A DNA stretch of 64,000 bases from Maribellus sp. YY47 (GTDB lineage: Bacteria; Bacteroidota; Bacteroidia; Bacteroidales; Prolixibacteraceae): assembly GCF_023111095.1 (NCBI RefSeq), contig NZ_JALGYW010000005.1, forward strand, positions 62,001 through 126,000, read 5' to 3'. Each line of letters begins with the position of its first letter. Position 1 is the stretch's first letter. This document shows, piece after piece, positions 50,870 through 59,426 of this stretch. The notes beneath the pieces were generated by a model. That model searched no databases. It was not told the origin of the DNA and was given only the letters and a program-made list of their open reading frames with translations. The position numbers and the translations under genes were made by a program.

Positions 50870-51064
50870 TTAATCTTCCAGTTCAAATAGCTCTTCTACA
50901 GTAAGGTTGAAAAATTGAGCCAGCCGCATGGCTGTTTGCACCGAAGGGACGAACTTGTTTTTTTCGATGGCGTGAATGGTTTGCCGCGAAACCCCAATGG
51001 CATTGGCCAGTTCCTCCTGCGTTTTATCGAGCATCACACGGTGAAATTTAAGCTTGTTCTTCAT
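50870..51064 (-). CDS. XRE-type helix-turn-helix regulator (YozG-like)
   Basis: 64 residues from the ATG at 51064 (MKNKLKFHRVMLDKTQEEL); the longer frame starts at a TTG. The HTH LANAIGVSRQTIHAIEKNKFVPSVQTAMRLAQFFNLTVEELFELE is unmistakable. It is a stand-alone DNA-binding domain. The coding region overlaps the end of the upstream membrane-protein gene by 17 nt, so they are translated together. In Firmicutes and Bacteroidota such pairs regulate membrane or stress functions; here the target is unknown. Confidence 0.85.
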   Translation of the reverse strand: MKNKLKFHRVMLDKTQEELANAIGVSRQTIHAIEKNKFVPSVQTAMRLAQFFNLTVEELFELED

Positions 51065-51497
51065 AGTCTCCAAGAATAAATTTTCGTTTTAATGCTCTAA
51101 TAATTAAATAGACAATCATTTGTAATGAAAGTAGAGAGGAAGGATCTAGCTTGAAATCCGGATTAAAACCATAAAATATTAGAATGACAGTTAATGAAAG
51201 AACCATGACTAAGAATGCCGATTCATAACGCAATTTCTGCATGAATTCATCTTCCCGCTTATTTTTTGAAAGAACATAAATTAACAAGCCTGCTATACTG
51301 ACAAAATCTGCAAGATGAGTGACGCTTTTGGGAAGAATTCTTTCGAAATTTATTTCAATTCTATCCGATGGGTCGTCAATTGCATCATTATATCCTTCAA
51401 TAAATCCTTTTCTTCCATCGTCAATAGCTCCTGTGATTAAACCTAAGAAAAACAAGGTAATTCCAATCCATTTAAAGTAGTGAGGTAGAAGTTTCAT
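51048..51497 (-). CDS. small membrane protein paired with HTH regulator, unknown function
   Basis: 149 residues with about four hydrophobic segments (IGITLFFLGLITGAI; VTHLADFVSIAGLLIYVLS; ESAFLVMVLSLTVILIFYGF; SSLLSLQMIVYLIIRAL) and charged loops. No recognised domain. Its stop codon lies within the start region of the HTH gene (17-nt overlap), indicating a coupled pair with a shared role. Confidence 0.7.
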   Translation of the reverse strand: MKLLPHYFKWIGITLFFLGLITGAIDDGRKGFIEGYNDAIDDPSDRIEINFERILPKSVTHLADFVSIAGLLIYVLSKNKREDEFMQKLRYESAFLVMVLSLTVILIFYGFNPDFKLDPSSLLSLQMIVYLIIRALKRKFILGDYEEQA

Positions 51498-51595
51498 GGT
51501 TTGTTAAGTTAAAATTACATGACAAATGTAAAAAATAATAGAATTAAAAAACATAAATTTCAGAAAATAATCCTTAAATTTTTAAAATGATGGAG

Positions 51596-52096
51596 TTATA
51601 CGATAACCAAAACTGCAATCAACAGGATCAGCAACATAAAAAGAATAAACTGGTTGCGCACAAACAGTCCCAGCAGAATAAGGATTTCCACCTCGTCGTT
51701 GATGGGTGTCGCCAGATCGATGGTGCCTTTGTCTTTGGTGATAAATTCGTGAGACGTGTAACTAACGATGTCGTTGCCGTTGAATTTCCACGACCACCGC
51801 GATTGCCAGAAGTTTTTGATTTCGAGTTCGAAACGTTTTCCGTTAATCAGCACATCGCTGCGGGTATTAAGGAAATTGATCATAATGGTTCCGAGTAGCG
51901 ACTGGCTGTTCGAATCGTAAATCTCGAGTTTCGAGAGAAAAAATTCGCGGTTAAGTGTAAACAGTTTTCCGTTTATCATGGCCTGTGCCTGCGAACTGAG
52001 CATATTGTCCCAGTTAATGCTGCCTATTTTGCTCGCTCCCTGCCTGATTTCAAGCTTCGACCCAAAAATATCCTTTGTCCAACTTAGCTTTTCCAT
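51596..52096 (-). CDS. LURP1/scramblase-like beta-rich protein with C-terminal membrane helix
   Basis: 166 residues from the ATG at 52096 (MEKLSWTKDIFGSKLEIRQ). Repeated strand blocks (KIGSINWDNMLSSQAQAMINGKLFTLN; SLLGTIMINFLNTRSDVLINGKRFELEI; WSWKFNGNDIVSYTSHEFITKDKGTIDL) recall the tubby/LURP1-related fold, and a C-terminal helix (FILFMLLILLIAVLVIV) would anchor it. The family assignment is tentative; a hypothetical membrane protein is the safe name. Confidence 0.5.
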   Translation of the reverse strand: MEKLSWTKDIFGSKLEIRQGASKIGSINWDNMLSSQAQAMINGKLFTLNREFFLSKLEIYDSNSQSLLGTIMINFLNTRSDVLINGKRFELEIKNFWQSRWSWKFNGNDIVSYTSHEFITKDKGTIDLATPINDEVEILILLGLFVRNQFILFMLLILLIAVLVIV

Positions 52097-52242
52097 CTTT
52101 TTGTTTGAGTTACAGGGATGCAATTTATGAAAATTAGGATGAACTTTTAATGCGAAAAACGTCCATTAAATCGTTTTTACATTAATTAACAAAAAGAAAG
52201 AAATGTAGAGACTTGCTTTTCTGATCCAGTAGTTTGACCGGC

Positions 52243-53121
52243 TTAGCCCAGGTATTTTTTGAATTCGCGATGATCTTTTACCGTTTTAAAGTTGCGGGGC
52301 AGATCAGGGTTGTTTTCCCGAACCTGGTGTCCGGTAATAAATATCTTTTGTTTCGGGAAGCACTCTCTCAGGCGGACGAGGTAATCTTCCAGCTCGTCGG
52401 TTGGGATGGAATTAATAAAGGCCGTAAAAACGTAATCGATTTCTTTGATTGCACTGATTTTTTCAAGGTCTTCAAACGGTACCGACTGCCCCAGATAAAA
52501 AACGTTGTAGCCACTTTTGCGTGCCAGGTACGAGTAGAAAAGCAAACTCATTTCGTGTAGTTCGTTTTCGCGCAGGTAAAACAAAATGGTACGCTTGCCT
52601 TCCTCCGAACTGCCCATTTTGTCAATTTCGGCAATTAACTTTTGGCGAAACAAATGGGTGACGTAATGTTCCTGTGCCGGAAAAATGGAACCCACCTGCC
52701 AATAGGTGCCAACGCGTTCAAACAGCTTAAAAATAATATTGAAATGCGCATCTTCGAACGAAAATTCTGCAAGTACTTCGTTTAACAGTTTCTCGAAACC
52801 AACAGTGTTTAATTCCACCATCAGAAACATAAACCGATCGATGTAGTCGGAATAGGAAGTTTTTGAAGAGGCCAGCTTTATAACGGTGTCTTTTATCTCG
52901 GAGTCGTTCCATTGGGCGACTTTCGAAATTTTGTAGCCGTTTTTTGTCAGCAGCGAAACGTTCAGAAGGCGTTTCAGGTCTTCATCGTCGTATAGGCGAA
53001 TGTTGGTGTCGGTGCGGTCCGGATTCAAAAGTTCATACCTTTTTTCCCAGATCCGAATGGTGTGCATCTTAATTCCCGAAAGCACTTCCAGGTCTTTTAT
53101 GGAATAGCCTGCTGTCTTCAT
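52243..53121 (-). CDS. MerR-type regulator with B12-binding CarH/LitR-like architecture
   Basis: 292 residues. MerR helix-turn-helix about 1-70 (YSIKDLEVLSGIKMHTIRIWEKRYELLNPDRTDTNIRLYDDEDL), a helical middle, then a Rossmann-like cobalamin domain (YLGQSVPFEDLEKI and VFTAFINSIPTDEL). W141-x9-E151-H152 is the CarH motif, and H189 in ELHEMS (ExHxxS; usually ExHxxG) is a good lower-ligand candidate, 37 residues after H152 versus 35 in Thermus CarH. CarH His132, next to the Trp, is Gln142 here. If it binds adenosylcobalamin, light would break the Co-C bond and release DNA. Probably a light or B12 sensor. Confidence 0.78.
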   Translation of the reverse strand: MKTAGYSIKDLEVLSGIKMHTIRIWEKRYELLNPDRTDTNIRLYDDEDLKRLLNVSLLTKNGYKISKVAQWNDSEIKDTVIKLASSKTSYSDYIDRFMFLMVELNTVGFEKLLNEVLAEFSFEDAHFNIIFKLFERVGTYWQVGSIFPAQEHYVTHLFRQKLIAEIDKMGSSEEGKRTILFYLRENELHEMSLLFYSYLARKSGYNVFYLGQSVPFEDLEKISAIKEIDYVFTAFINSIPTDELEDYLVRLRECFPKQKIFITGHQVRENNPDLPRNFKTVKDHREFKKYLG

Positions 53122-53145
53122 TTTTCCTGCTCTTCTGACTTTTTG

Positions 53146-53176
53146 TAAAGGTAATTAATGTACTTTGTTTAATCAA
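53146..53176 (-). promoter_or_regulatory. promoter of the CarH-like gene
   Basis: On the minus strand: TTG (53176-53174), 20 bp, TACCTTTA (53153-53146), one mismatch from TAnnTTTG in the last base. Confidence 0.42.
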
Positions 53177-53250
53177 GCTGGGTTAAGATTAAACGAAAAT
53201 TAGCTCGCCATAATAAGCAAATTGCTCATTGTTTTGTTCAGTGAAAGGAG

Positions 53251-53282
53251 AAAAATGAAAGGATTCCACCCGGAATCCTTTC
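53251..53282 (-). terminator. intrinsic terminator of the FAS1 gene
   Basis: GAAAGGATTCC and GGAATCCTTTC (53257-53267 and 53272-53282) form an 11-bp stem; on the minus strand it is followed by ATTTTT. Confidence 0.72.
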
Positions 53283-53305
53283 TATAAATGTCATGGCTGC
53301 GACGT

Positions 53306-53809
53306 TTACTCTGGAATTAATACTTTGTCGATTACATGTACCACTCCGTTTTTACCTGAAATATCTGCTTTTACTACTTTGCTTTCGTTGATCATAGCTC
53401 CGTTTGTCAGGTCTATTTTAATCTTCTGGCCGTTCAGGGTAGCCACAGAAGTATTTGAAAGATCACTTGACATTACTTTTCCCGGAACAACATGATAAGT
53501 CAGAATCGGGGTAAGTTGCTCAGCGGTGAGATCTTTAATCCCATCTACTCCCAGTTGTTCGAACAAATCATTAAAAGCTTTATTGGTAGGTGCAAATACG
53601 GTAAATGGTCCTTCGGCGCTAAGCGCTCCGGCTAAATCAGCTTTTTTCACTGCATCCACCAGGATTGAAAAATCCGGATTCGAGGCTGCTATTTCAACTA
53701 CAGTGGAAGAAGCCGTGTCGCCATCGTTTTTCGCGTTGGAATTCAGACTTAACGAAAGGCTTACTACTGTGATTAAGACAACGGATAGAAATTGTTTTGC
53801 TGTTTTCAT
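53306..53809 (-). CDS. secreted single-domain FAS1 (fasciclin) protein
   Basis: 167 residues: signal peptide (VSLSLSLNSNA), then one FAS1 domain (SSTVVEIAASNPDFSILVDAVKKADLAGALSAEGPFTVFAPTNKAFNDLF...NGVVHVIDKVLIPE). FAS1 domains mediate surface adhesion or carbohydrate binding. The neighbour upstream has four FAS1 domains with near-identical motifs, suggesting duplication. Separate promoters, as the gap is 52 bp with no hairpin. Confidence 0.92.
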   Translation of the reverse strand: MKTAKQFLSVVLITVVSLSLSLNSNAKNDGDTASSTVVEIAASNPDFSILVDAVKKADLAGALSAEGPFTVFAPTNKAFNDLFEQLGVDGIKDLTAEQLTPILTYHVVPGKVMSSDLSNTSVATLNGQKIKIDLTNGAMINESKVVKADISGKNGVVHVIDKVLIPE

Positions 53810-53861
53810 GATGTTATTTTTTAAAGTTATTCGAAATGTTTGTTTATCTGAATGCTGGTTT

Positions 53862-55649
53862 TTATTCGGGGATTAGTACTTTATCGATTACATGAACCAC
53901 GCCGTTGTTTGCCTGTATATCAGCCGCTATAACGTTGGCATCGTTAATTTTAACACCAGAGCTGAGGTCAACAGTCAGGTCACTGTTTTCGTTCAGAGTG
54001 CCCACTGTGCCGTTGCTTAATGCGGTTGAAAGGACATTTCCCGAAACTACGTGGTAGGTTAATATAGGTGTCAGCTGTTCGGCGGTTAAGTCAGCTATCC
54101 CCGATATTCCGAGTGCCGAAAACAGTTGTTCGAATGCGTCGTTGGTTGGAGCAAATACGGTAAACGGACCTGCTGCGCTGAGTGCATCGACCAGACCGGC
54201 CTTAACCACCGCATCAACCAGTATGCTGAAATTGCTGTTGTCGATCGCGATGTTTACAACCGAAGGCGGAAGTATTACCTTGTTAACCACGTGAATAACG
54301 CCGTTGTCCGCTTCAATGTCGGCAGTGGTAACCGTTGTGTTTTTGTTTATCGTAACACCGTTGTCGACCTGGATGTACATCGAGATGTTATTTCCGCTGT
54401 AAGTCGAAAGAGTCGGGAAGTATCCGCTACTTAAATCAGTTGACATCGCTTTACTGCCAATAACGTGGTAAAGTAAAATGTTGGTCAGTGTTTCTACAGG
54501 GATGTCATCCAAAGAGTTGGCTCCTAGGTCTGAAAGAAGCGCCACAAAGGCATCGTTGGTTGGAGCAAAAACTGTCAAATTCGCCCCCTCATCCGAAACT
54601 GCTCCTACCAGGTCAGCTTTCATGAGCGCTTCAACCAGAATTGAAAACTCCGAATTGGCCACAGCTATGTCTGCTATGGTATTCGACTTTAAAGTTGGCG
54701 GAACCAAAACTGCATCAATTACGTGAACCACGCCGTTTGATCCCTGGATATCTGTTGCTGTTACTTTAATGTTTCCGTTCAGCATAACGCCGCCATCGGT
54801 AGTTACGTCAAATATTTCACCCGACAGGGCTTCCACCATTCCTGCTGAAAGTTCTGTTGATAATACGTTATCGCCAACAACATGGTAGGTTAAAATTGAG
54901 GTAAGATCGTCCATTGATACTTCATCAAGACTCATAATTCCCAGAGCAGCAAAAAGCTCGGCGAAGGCATTGTTAGTGGGTGCGAAGACAGTAAACGGTC
55001 CTTCTCCGCTAAGTGTTTCAGCTAAATCGGCTTTAACTACCGCACTTACAAGTGATGAAAAATCAGCTGAATACATTGCAATGTCGACCACCGAAGGAGG
55101 TAGTAGGACTTTGTCGATTACATGAATGATTCCGTTTGATGCCATTACATCGGCAGCTGTAACTTTTGCGTTGTTAATCATCACGTCAGTTCCAACATTG
55201 ACCATTAAGGAAAGCGGCTTTTGATCGGGCGAATTGTTGTTTAAGCTTTGCAGAACTCCCGATGAAAGCGTGTTGGAGTAGGCCATTCCACTTACCACAT
55301 GATACGTGAGGATGGAAGCGAGGGTCGCATTGTCGATATCGTCAAGGCTGCTCAACCCCAAATCGCTTAACAGGCTTGCAAAAGCAGCATCGGTTGGCGC
55401 AAAAACAGTAAGATTTTTCTCTGTACTTAAGAAGTTGGCCAACCCCGCTTTTTGTGCAGCTTGTAACAACACATCGAATGACCCGGCTTCAGCGGCAACA
55501 TCCACAATCGTTTTTTCCATTTCGGTTTCAGGCATCATTTCGTCATCGTCTTCGCACGATGTCAGTGAAACGATTCCAAGCGTGAGCAATAGCATCATCA
55601 GCAGGTTAAATCCTGCTTTGGTGTTCTTGAATAGATTCTTTGTTTTCAT
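53862..55649 (-). CDS. lipoprotein with four FAS1 domains
   Basis: 595 residues. A lipobox (IVSLTSC, about residue 33) and EDDDEMMPETE linker precede four FAS1 domains of roughly 135 residues each. Each ends with a variant of the H-box, for example NGIIHVIDKVLLPP, NGVVHVIDAVLVPP, NGVIHVVNKVILPP and NGVVHVIDKVLIPE. The protein would be anchored to a membrane and project adhesive domains, perhaps for surface or matrix attachment. Similar domain counts occur in Bacteroidota surface proteins. Confidence 0.92.
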   Translation of the reverse strand: MKTKNLFKNTKAGFNLLMMLLLTLGIVSLTSCEDDDEMMPETEMEKTIVDVAAEAGSFDVLLQAAQKAGLANFLSTEKNLTVFAPTDAAFASLLSDLGLSSLDDIDNATLASILTYHVVSGMAYSNTLSSGVLQSLNNNSPDQKPLSLMVNVGTDVMINNAKVTAADVMASNGIIHVIDKVLLPPSVVDIAMYSADFSSLVSAVVKADLAETLSGEGPFTVFAPTNNAFAELFAALGIMSLDEVSMDDLTSILTYHVVGDNVLSTELSAGMVEALSGEIFDVTTDGGVMLNGNIKVTATDIQGSNGVVHVIDAVLVPPTLKSNTIADIAVANSEFSILVEALMKADLVGAVSDEGANLTVFAPTNDAFVALLSDLGANSLDDIPVETLTNILLYHVIGSKAMSTDLSSGYFPTLSTYSGNNISMYIQVDNGVTINKNTTVTTADIEADNGVIHVVNKVILPPSVVNIAIDNSNFSILVDAVVKAGLVDALSAAGPFTVFAPTNDAFEQLFSALGISGIADLTAEQLTPILTYHVVSGNVLSTALSNGTVGTLNENSDLTVDLSSGVKINDANVIAADIQANNGVVHVIDKVLIPE

Positions 55650-56201
55650 GATTCTGATTTTAAGTGATTAAAAATATTTCTATTACTGTTCAACTTTTTT
55701 TGTTTGACGTTAACTAAGACAACTCTAAACAAAAAATGTTTAAACAATAAATAAAAAACATAAACAAAAATATCGTATGGTGCCAAGAATGTCTTTATTT
55801 ATAGGGCTTTGATATGAATAGTTAATAAATGTTAAAAATTATTTTGATTGATTTCGTTAGGTGTTGGCAGATACTCAGAACTGTTACTGTTAACCCTGAA
55901 TTAAATCTTCTTTGTCGTTGATATTTATCAAGTGTGGCCCGTCGGGGCAGGGTGATAAAATACTTATATTTAAATAGATACATCTTTGTGAGTGACGGAG
56001 GTACACTTAGGCGGGTAAAAGCCGGGTTTTCAGATCATGTTGAGGTATCAAAAACGAAATGGTCGTAAAACGAACCCAAAAAAGTTTTGAGCTTGTTTGT
56101 TTTCGACGTTCTGGGATGTTGCGCTTATGAACGGCGCTTTTATGGGGTAGAGCTTTCCGAAGAAATTCAACGGTAAAGTAATCAATCACAGATCAAAGGT
56201 C
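55650..56201. other. 552-bp divergent promoter region, no gene
   Basis: AT-rich, with no ORF of protein-like composition on either strand. It must hold the promoter of the FAS1 lipoprotein (minus) and of the DUF2339 operon (plus); CATCTTTG at about 55981-55988 is a one-mismatch -7 for the latter. Nothing resembling a riboswitch was recognised. Confidence 0.45.
55720..55747 (-). promoter_or_regulatory. promoter of the four-FAS1 lipoprotein
   Basis: Minus strand: TTG (55747-55745), 17 bp, TAGAGTTG (55727-55720), one mismatch from TAnnTTTG. Confidence 0.38.
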
Positions 56202-57857
56202 ATGCAGGGAGAAACATCAAATTCCCCCGAATTTGAAAATCTCAGAAAGGAACTGAGTGCTTTAAGCGAGCGCTTGACCAACATTGAGCGATCGCTCGAA
56301 AAAGCCGGCGTTCGTGAATTTATCTCAAAGAAAAAAGAGCATCTTCCTCAAGATGATGGGATAGACATCAAACTGCCGTTCGATACCAAAGGTTCCATTG
56401 AATTTCGTGTTGGCGAATACGGAATGGCGTGGTTGGGAAATATTGTTCTTTTTCTGGGTTTAATATTTCTGGTCAATTATTTACAGAATTCAGGGAACCG
56501 GGTTATTTCCATGTTGGTGGGTTTTGCCGCAGTAGCTTCGATCTATGTTTGTGCCCATTACATCCGGCAATCGCTATCGGTGATCTCGAAATTACTGGTG
56601 TATAACGGGCATTTCCTGTTGTACTTTTTTACACTTCGGCTCCATTTTTTTCAGGAGAATCCACTAGTAGAAAGTAAAATTCCCGTTTTTATATTATTGA
56701 TTTTAGTGTCAGCGGTGTTTTTTTACATTGCTTTTCGCAAAAAGTCGCCGGGTACTGCAGGCTTGTCGTTGATTATGCTGATGGGCGCTGCAGTTGTTTT
56801 CGATTCATCAGCGGTAATTGCAATAATGGCTGCAGTTGTCGCTATCCTGACATTGGAATTGTATCGCCGTTTTGCCTGGCTGAAGCTCGCTTTGTTTTTC
56901 ATTTTTCTGGTTTATGTGCTGCATCTGGCCTGGATGCTCAGTAATCCTTTTATGGGAAATAATCCGGAGTTTGTGGCTTCGGTGAGCGGGTTGTATGTTT
57001 TCCCGATACTCACGGGAATTGTCTTCTCAGTCATTGCCATTATTCCAAGAAAAGAAACTATTTCCAGCGAACTGGTGATTGTCACCATTATTTGGAACGG
57101 ACTGGGTTTTACCGTTATTCTGGCAACCATCCTGCTTACATTCTTCGAAAACAATTATGTTCCGATATCAGCTGTCGTAACCGTGTTGTGTATTTTGTAT
57201 GCGGCACTGCTCCGCGTAAAGTCCGACATCCGGTTAATCGCTTCCATCTATGTTCTTTACGGATTTTTGACTTTAAGTGTGGTCATTTTTGGAGTTTTCG
57301 GATTGCCCGATTCTTACGGTCTTTTTGCGCTTCAGAGCTTATTGGTGGTTTCGTTTGCTTTGTGGTTCAGGTCGCGGTTTATGATTGTTATGAATACCAT
57401 TTTATTTGTGGTTTTTCTGGCATTTGCAGTGCAGTCGCATCAAAATAACCACCTCACGAATTTCTCGTTTATGCTGGTAGCCTTTATTTCGGCCCGAATC
57501 ATAAACTGGCAAAAAGAACGATTGAATATTAAAACCGAACTGGTTCGAAACCTGTATTTGCTGCTTGGATTTGGAATGACGCTGGTTGCTTTTTATCATG
57601 TTTCTCCTCCATCTTACATCACCGCAACCTGGATATTTGCCGGCCTGCTTTTCTTCCTTGTCAGTTATCTCTTGAAAAATATCAAATACCGTTGGCTGGC
57701 CATTTCGGCTGTAGTTGTATCTGCAGTACGCCTGATTTTTGTCGATATGTCGAGTGTAAATATTGGGTATCGGATTCTGGCTTTTCTGGGACTGGCAATT
57801 ATTTCGATTACCGTTTCGATCTGGTATACAAAATACCAGGTCAGGAAAAAGGAGTAA
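56202..57857 (+). CDS. DUF2339 family polytopic membrane protein
   Basis: 551 residues. The soluble N terminus has a coiled-coil-like segment (LRKELSALSERLTNIERSLEKAG), followed by IEFRVGEYGMAWLGNIVLFLGLIFL and about 14 hydrophobic segments to the end (ISITVSIWYTKYQVRKKE). This matches the DUF2339 layout; function unknown. It is 20 nt upstream of the tetraheme lipoprotein and probably in the same operon. Confidence 0.78.
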   Translation: MQGETSNSPEFENLRKELSALSERLTNIERSLEKAGVREFISKKKEHLPQDDGIDIKLPFDTKGSIEFRVGEYGMAWLGNIVLFLGLIFLVNYLQNSGNRVISMLVGFAAVASIYVCAHYIRQSLSVISKLLVYNGHFLLYFFTLRLHFFQENPLVESKIPVFILLILVSAVFFYIAFRKKSPGTAGLSLIMLMGAAVVFDSSAVIAIMAAVVAILTLELYRRFAWLKLALFFIFLVYVLHLAWMLSNPFMGNNPEFVASVSGLYVFPILTGIVFSVIAIIPRKETISSELVIVTIIWNGLGFTVILATILLTFFENNYVPISAVVTVLCILYAALLRVKSDIRLIASIYVLYGFLTLSVVIFGVFGLPDSYGLFALQSLLVVSFALWFRSRFMIVMNTILFVVFLAFAVQSHQNNHLTNFSFMLVAFISARIINWQKERLNIKTELVRNLYLLLGFGMTLVAFYHVSPPSYITATWIFAGLLFFLVSYLLKNIKYRWLAISAVVVSAVRLIFVDMSSVNIGYRILAFLGLAIISITVSIWYTKYQVRKKE

Positions 57858-57877
57858 AATGGATAAGAAATTAAGAT

Positions 57878-58510
57878 ATGCGAATTATGAAAATAAATAC
57901 AAAAAGGCGCTTCATCCGGTGGATTCCGGCGCTGTTTATGTTGGTCGTTTTGGGAGCTTGTTCAGCTTCCGGTTCACAGGCGGGGCAGGAAGAAGCTGAT
58001 TCCAATTTGAAAGCGGGAAACGTCGTACAATATACTAACGAGTCAACAGAAATTGCGGTAGAGGCGCCTCCGCTTACCGACGGAATTTTCCCGTGCAACG
58101 ATTGTCATTCGGATATTGTGCCTAATCCGCAGCGAAGAGAACTGGTTGATTTTCACGATGACATCAGCGTCCTTTTTAACCACGACAGCGAGAACCGGTG
58201 GTGTCTTGATTGTCATGATATGAATAACCGGGATTCACTCAGACTGGCCAGCGGCAAACTGCTTTCTTTTGAAGAATCATATAAACTCTGCGGACAATGC
58301 CACGGAGAGAAACTTCGAGACTGGAAAGTGGGCGTTCATGGAAAACGAATCGGGGAGTGGAATGGCAAAAAAGAGTATTTGCTTTGCGTTCATTGCCACA
58401 ATCCTCATTCCCCGAAGTTTGAATCGATGACACCGGAGCCTCCTCCTGTGAGGCAAGAGGACATAAGGATTTACGAACCGAAAAACCAGGAGAACGATGA
58501 AGAAAAGTAA
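57878..58510 (+). CDS. tetraheme c-type cytochrome lipoprotein
   Basis: 210 residues: lipobox VVLGAC at C28; four CxxCH sites (CNDCH, CLDCH, CGQCH, CVHCH), with extra histidines nearby (HHDD-type stretches DFHDDIS, HDSENR) as heme ligands. It would be anchored on the periplasmic face of the inner membrane or exported to the outer membrane, moving electrons between the membrane and soluble partners. Overlaps the Fe-S gene by 14 nt. Confidence 0.85.
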   Translation: MRIMKINTKRRFIRWIPALFMLVVLGACSASGSQAGQEEADSNLKAGNVVQYTNESTEIAVEAPPLTDGIFPCNDCHSDIVPNPQRRELVDFHDDISVLFNHDSENRWCLDCHDMNNRDSLRLASGKLLSFEESYKLCGQCHGEKLRDWKVGVHGKRIGEWNGKKEYLLCVHCHNPHSPKFESMTPEPPPVRQEDIRIYEPKNQENDEEK

Positions 58511-59387
58511 TTCAAGGAGGTCCTTCCTCAAAAATATTTCACTGGCTTCAGCTTCTGCCCTTGCACTTTCGGGGTGTTCGTTAGCTGAGTTGGAGAAGTT
58601 TTTCCAAAAGAATTTCAGGACCTTGTCTGAAAAGGAGAGGAAGCAGTTGATTGAAGACCTGGAGGCGGAATACAAGCAAAAGTACCACAAGGAGTTTCAT
58701 TTGTCGGATAAGCCGGCCATCGACGGGACTTTGTTTGGTTATGCCCTTGATATTTCAAGATGTATCGGCTGCCGAAAGTGTGTGTATGCCTGTGTCGAAG
58801 AAAACAATCAGTCGCGTGAGCCACAGATTCACTGGATTCAGGTGCTGCAAATGGAAAAGGAAAAAGGTATCGACTTTGTGCATTCCGATGTTCATTACAA
58901 TCCGGAGACCGTTCCCGAAGAAGGACATTTTTATCTGCCGGTTCAGTGTCAGCAATGCCGAACGCCGCAGTGCACAACGGTTTGCCCGGTAAAAGCAACC
59001 TGGCAGGAACCCGATGGAATTGTGGTGGTCGACTACAACTGGTGCATTGGCTGCCGGTATTGCATGGCTGCCTGTCCTTACGGGGCGCGGCATTTCAACT
59101 GGGGGAAACCCGAAATTCCGGAAGAGGAAATAAACACCGAAATGCATTACCTCGGAAACCGGCCAAGAATGAAAGGCGTGGTGGAGAAATGTACTTTTTG
59201 TATTCAGCGGGTGAGGGAGGGAAGGTACCCAGCCTGTGTTGAGGTCTGCCCCGTTGGTGCCCGGAAATTTGGCAACCTGCTCGATCCCAACAGCGAAATC
59301 AGGTACATCCTGGAGAATAAAAGAGTTCTCGTATTAAAAGAGGAATTAAACACGCAACCCAAGTTCTATTACTTTTTTGGTGTGTGA
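58497..59387 (+). CDS. Tat-exported Fe-S electron transfer protein (NrfC/HybA-like)
   Basis: 296 residues. Tat signal (SRRSFLKNISLAS, residues 6-18) with a possible lipobox LALSGC (C27). Four ferredoxin-type cysteine sets: CIGCRKCVYAC, CQQCRTPQCTTVCP, CIGCRYCMAACP and CTFCIQRVREGRYPACVEVCP, so up to four [4Fe-4S] clusters. HMLG-type short inserts are absent. It would sit on the periplasmic face, passing electrons between NrfD-type membrane and cytochrome partners. Confidence 0.9.
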   Translation: MKKSNSRRSFLKNISLASASALALSGCSLAELEKFFQKNFRTLSEKERKQLIEDLEAEYKQKYHKEFHLSDKPAIDGTLFGYALDISRCIGCRKCVYACVEENNQSREPQIHWIQVLQMEKEKGIDFVHSDVHYNPETVPEEGHFYLPVQCQQCRTPQCTTVCPVKATWQEPDGIVVVDYNWCIGCRYCMAACPYGARHFNWGKPEIPEEEINTEMHYLGNRPRMKGVVEKCTFCIQRVREGRYPACVEVCPVGARKFGNLLDPNSEIRYILENKRVLVLKEELNTQPKFYYFFGV

Positions 59388-59426
59388 TTTATTCAGTTGA
59401 AGCTTTAAAAATAAAATGCGTTAGAT

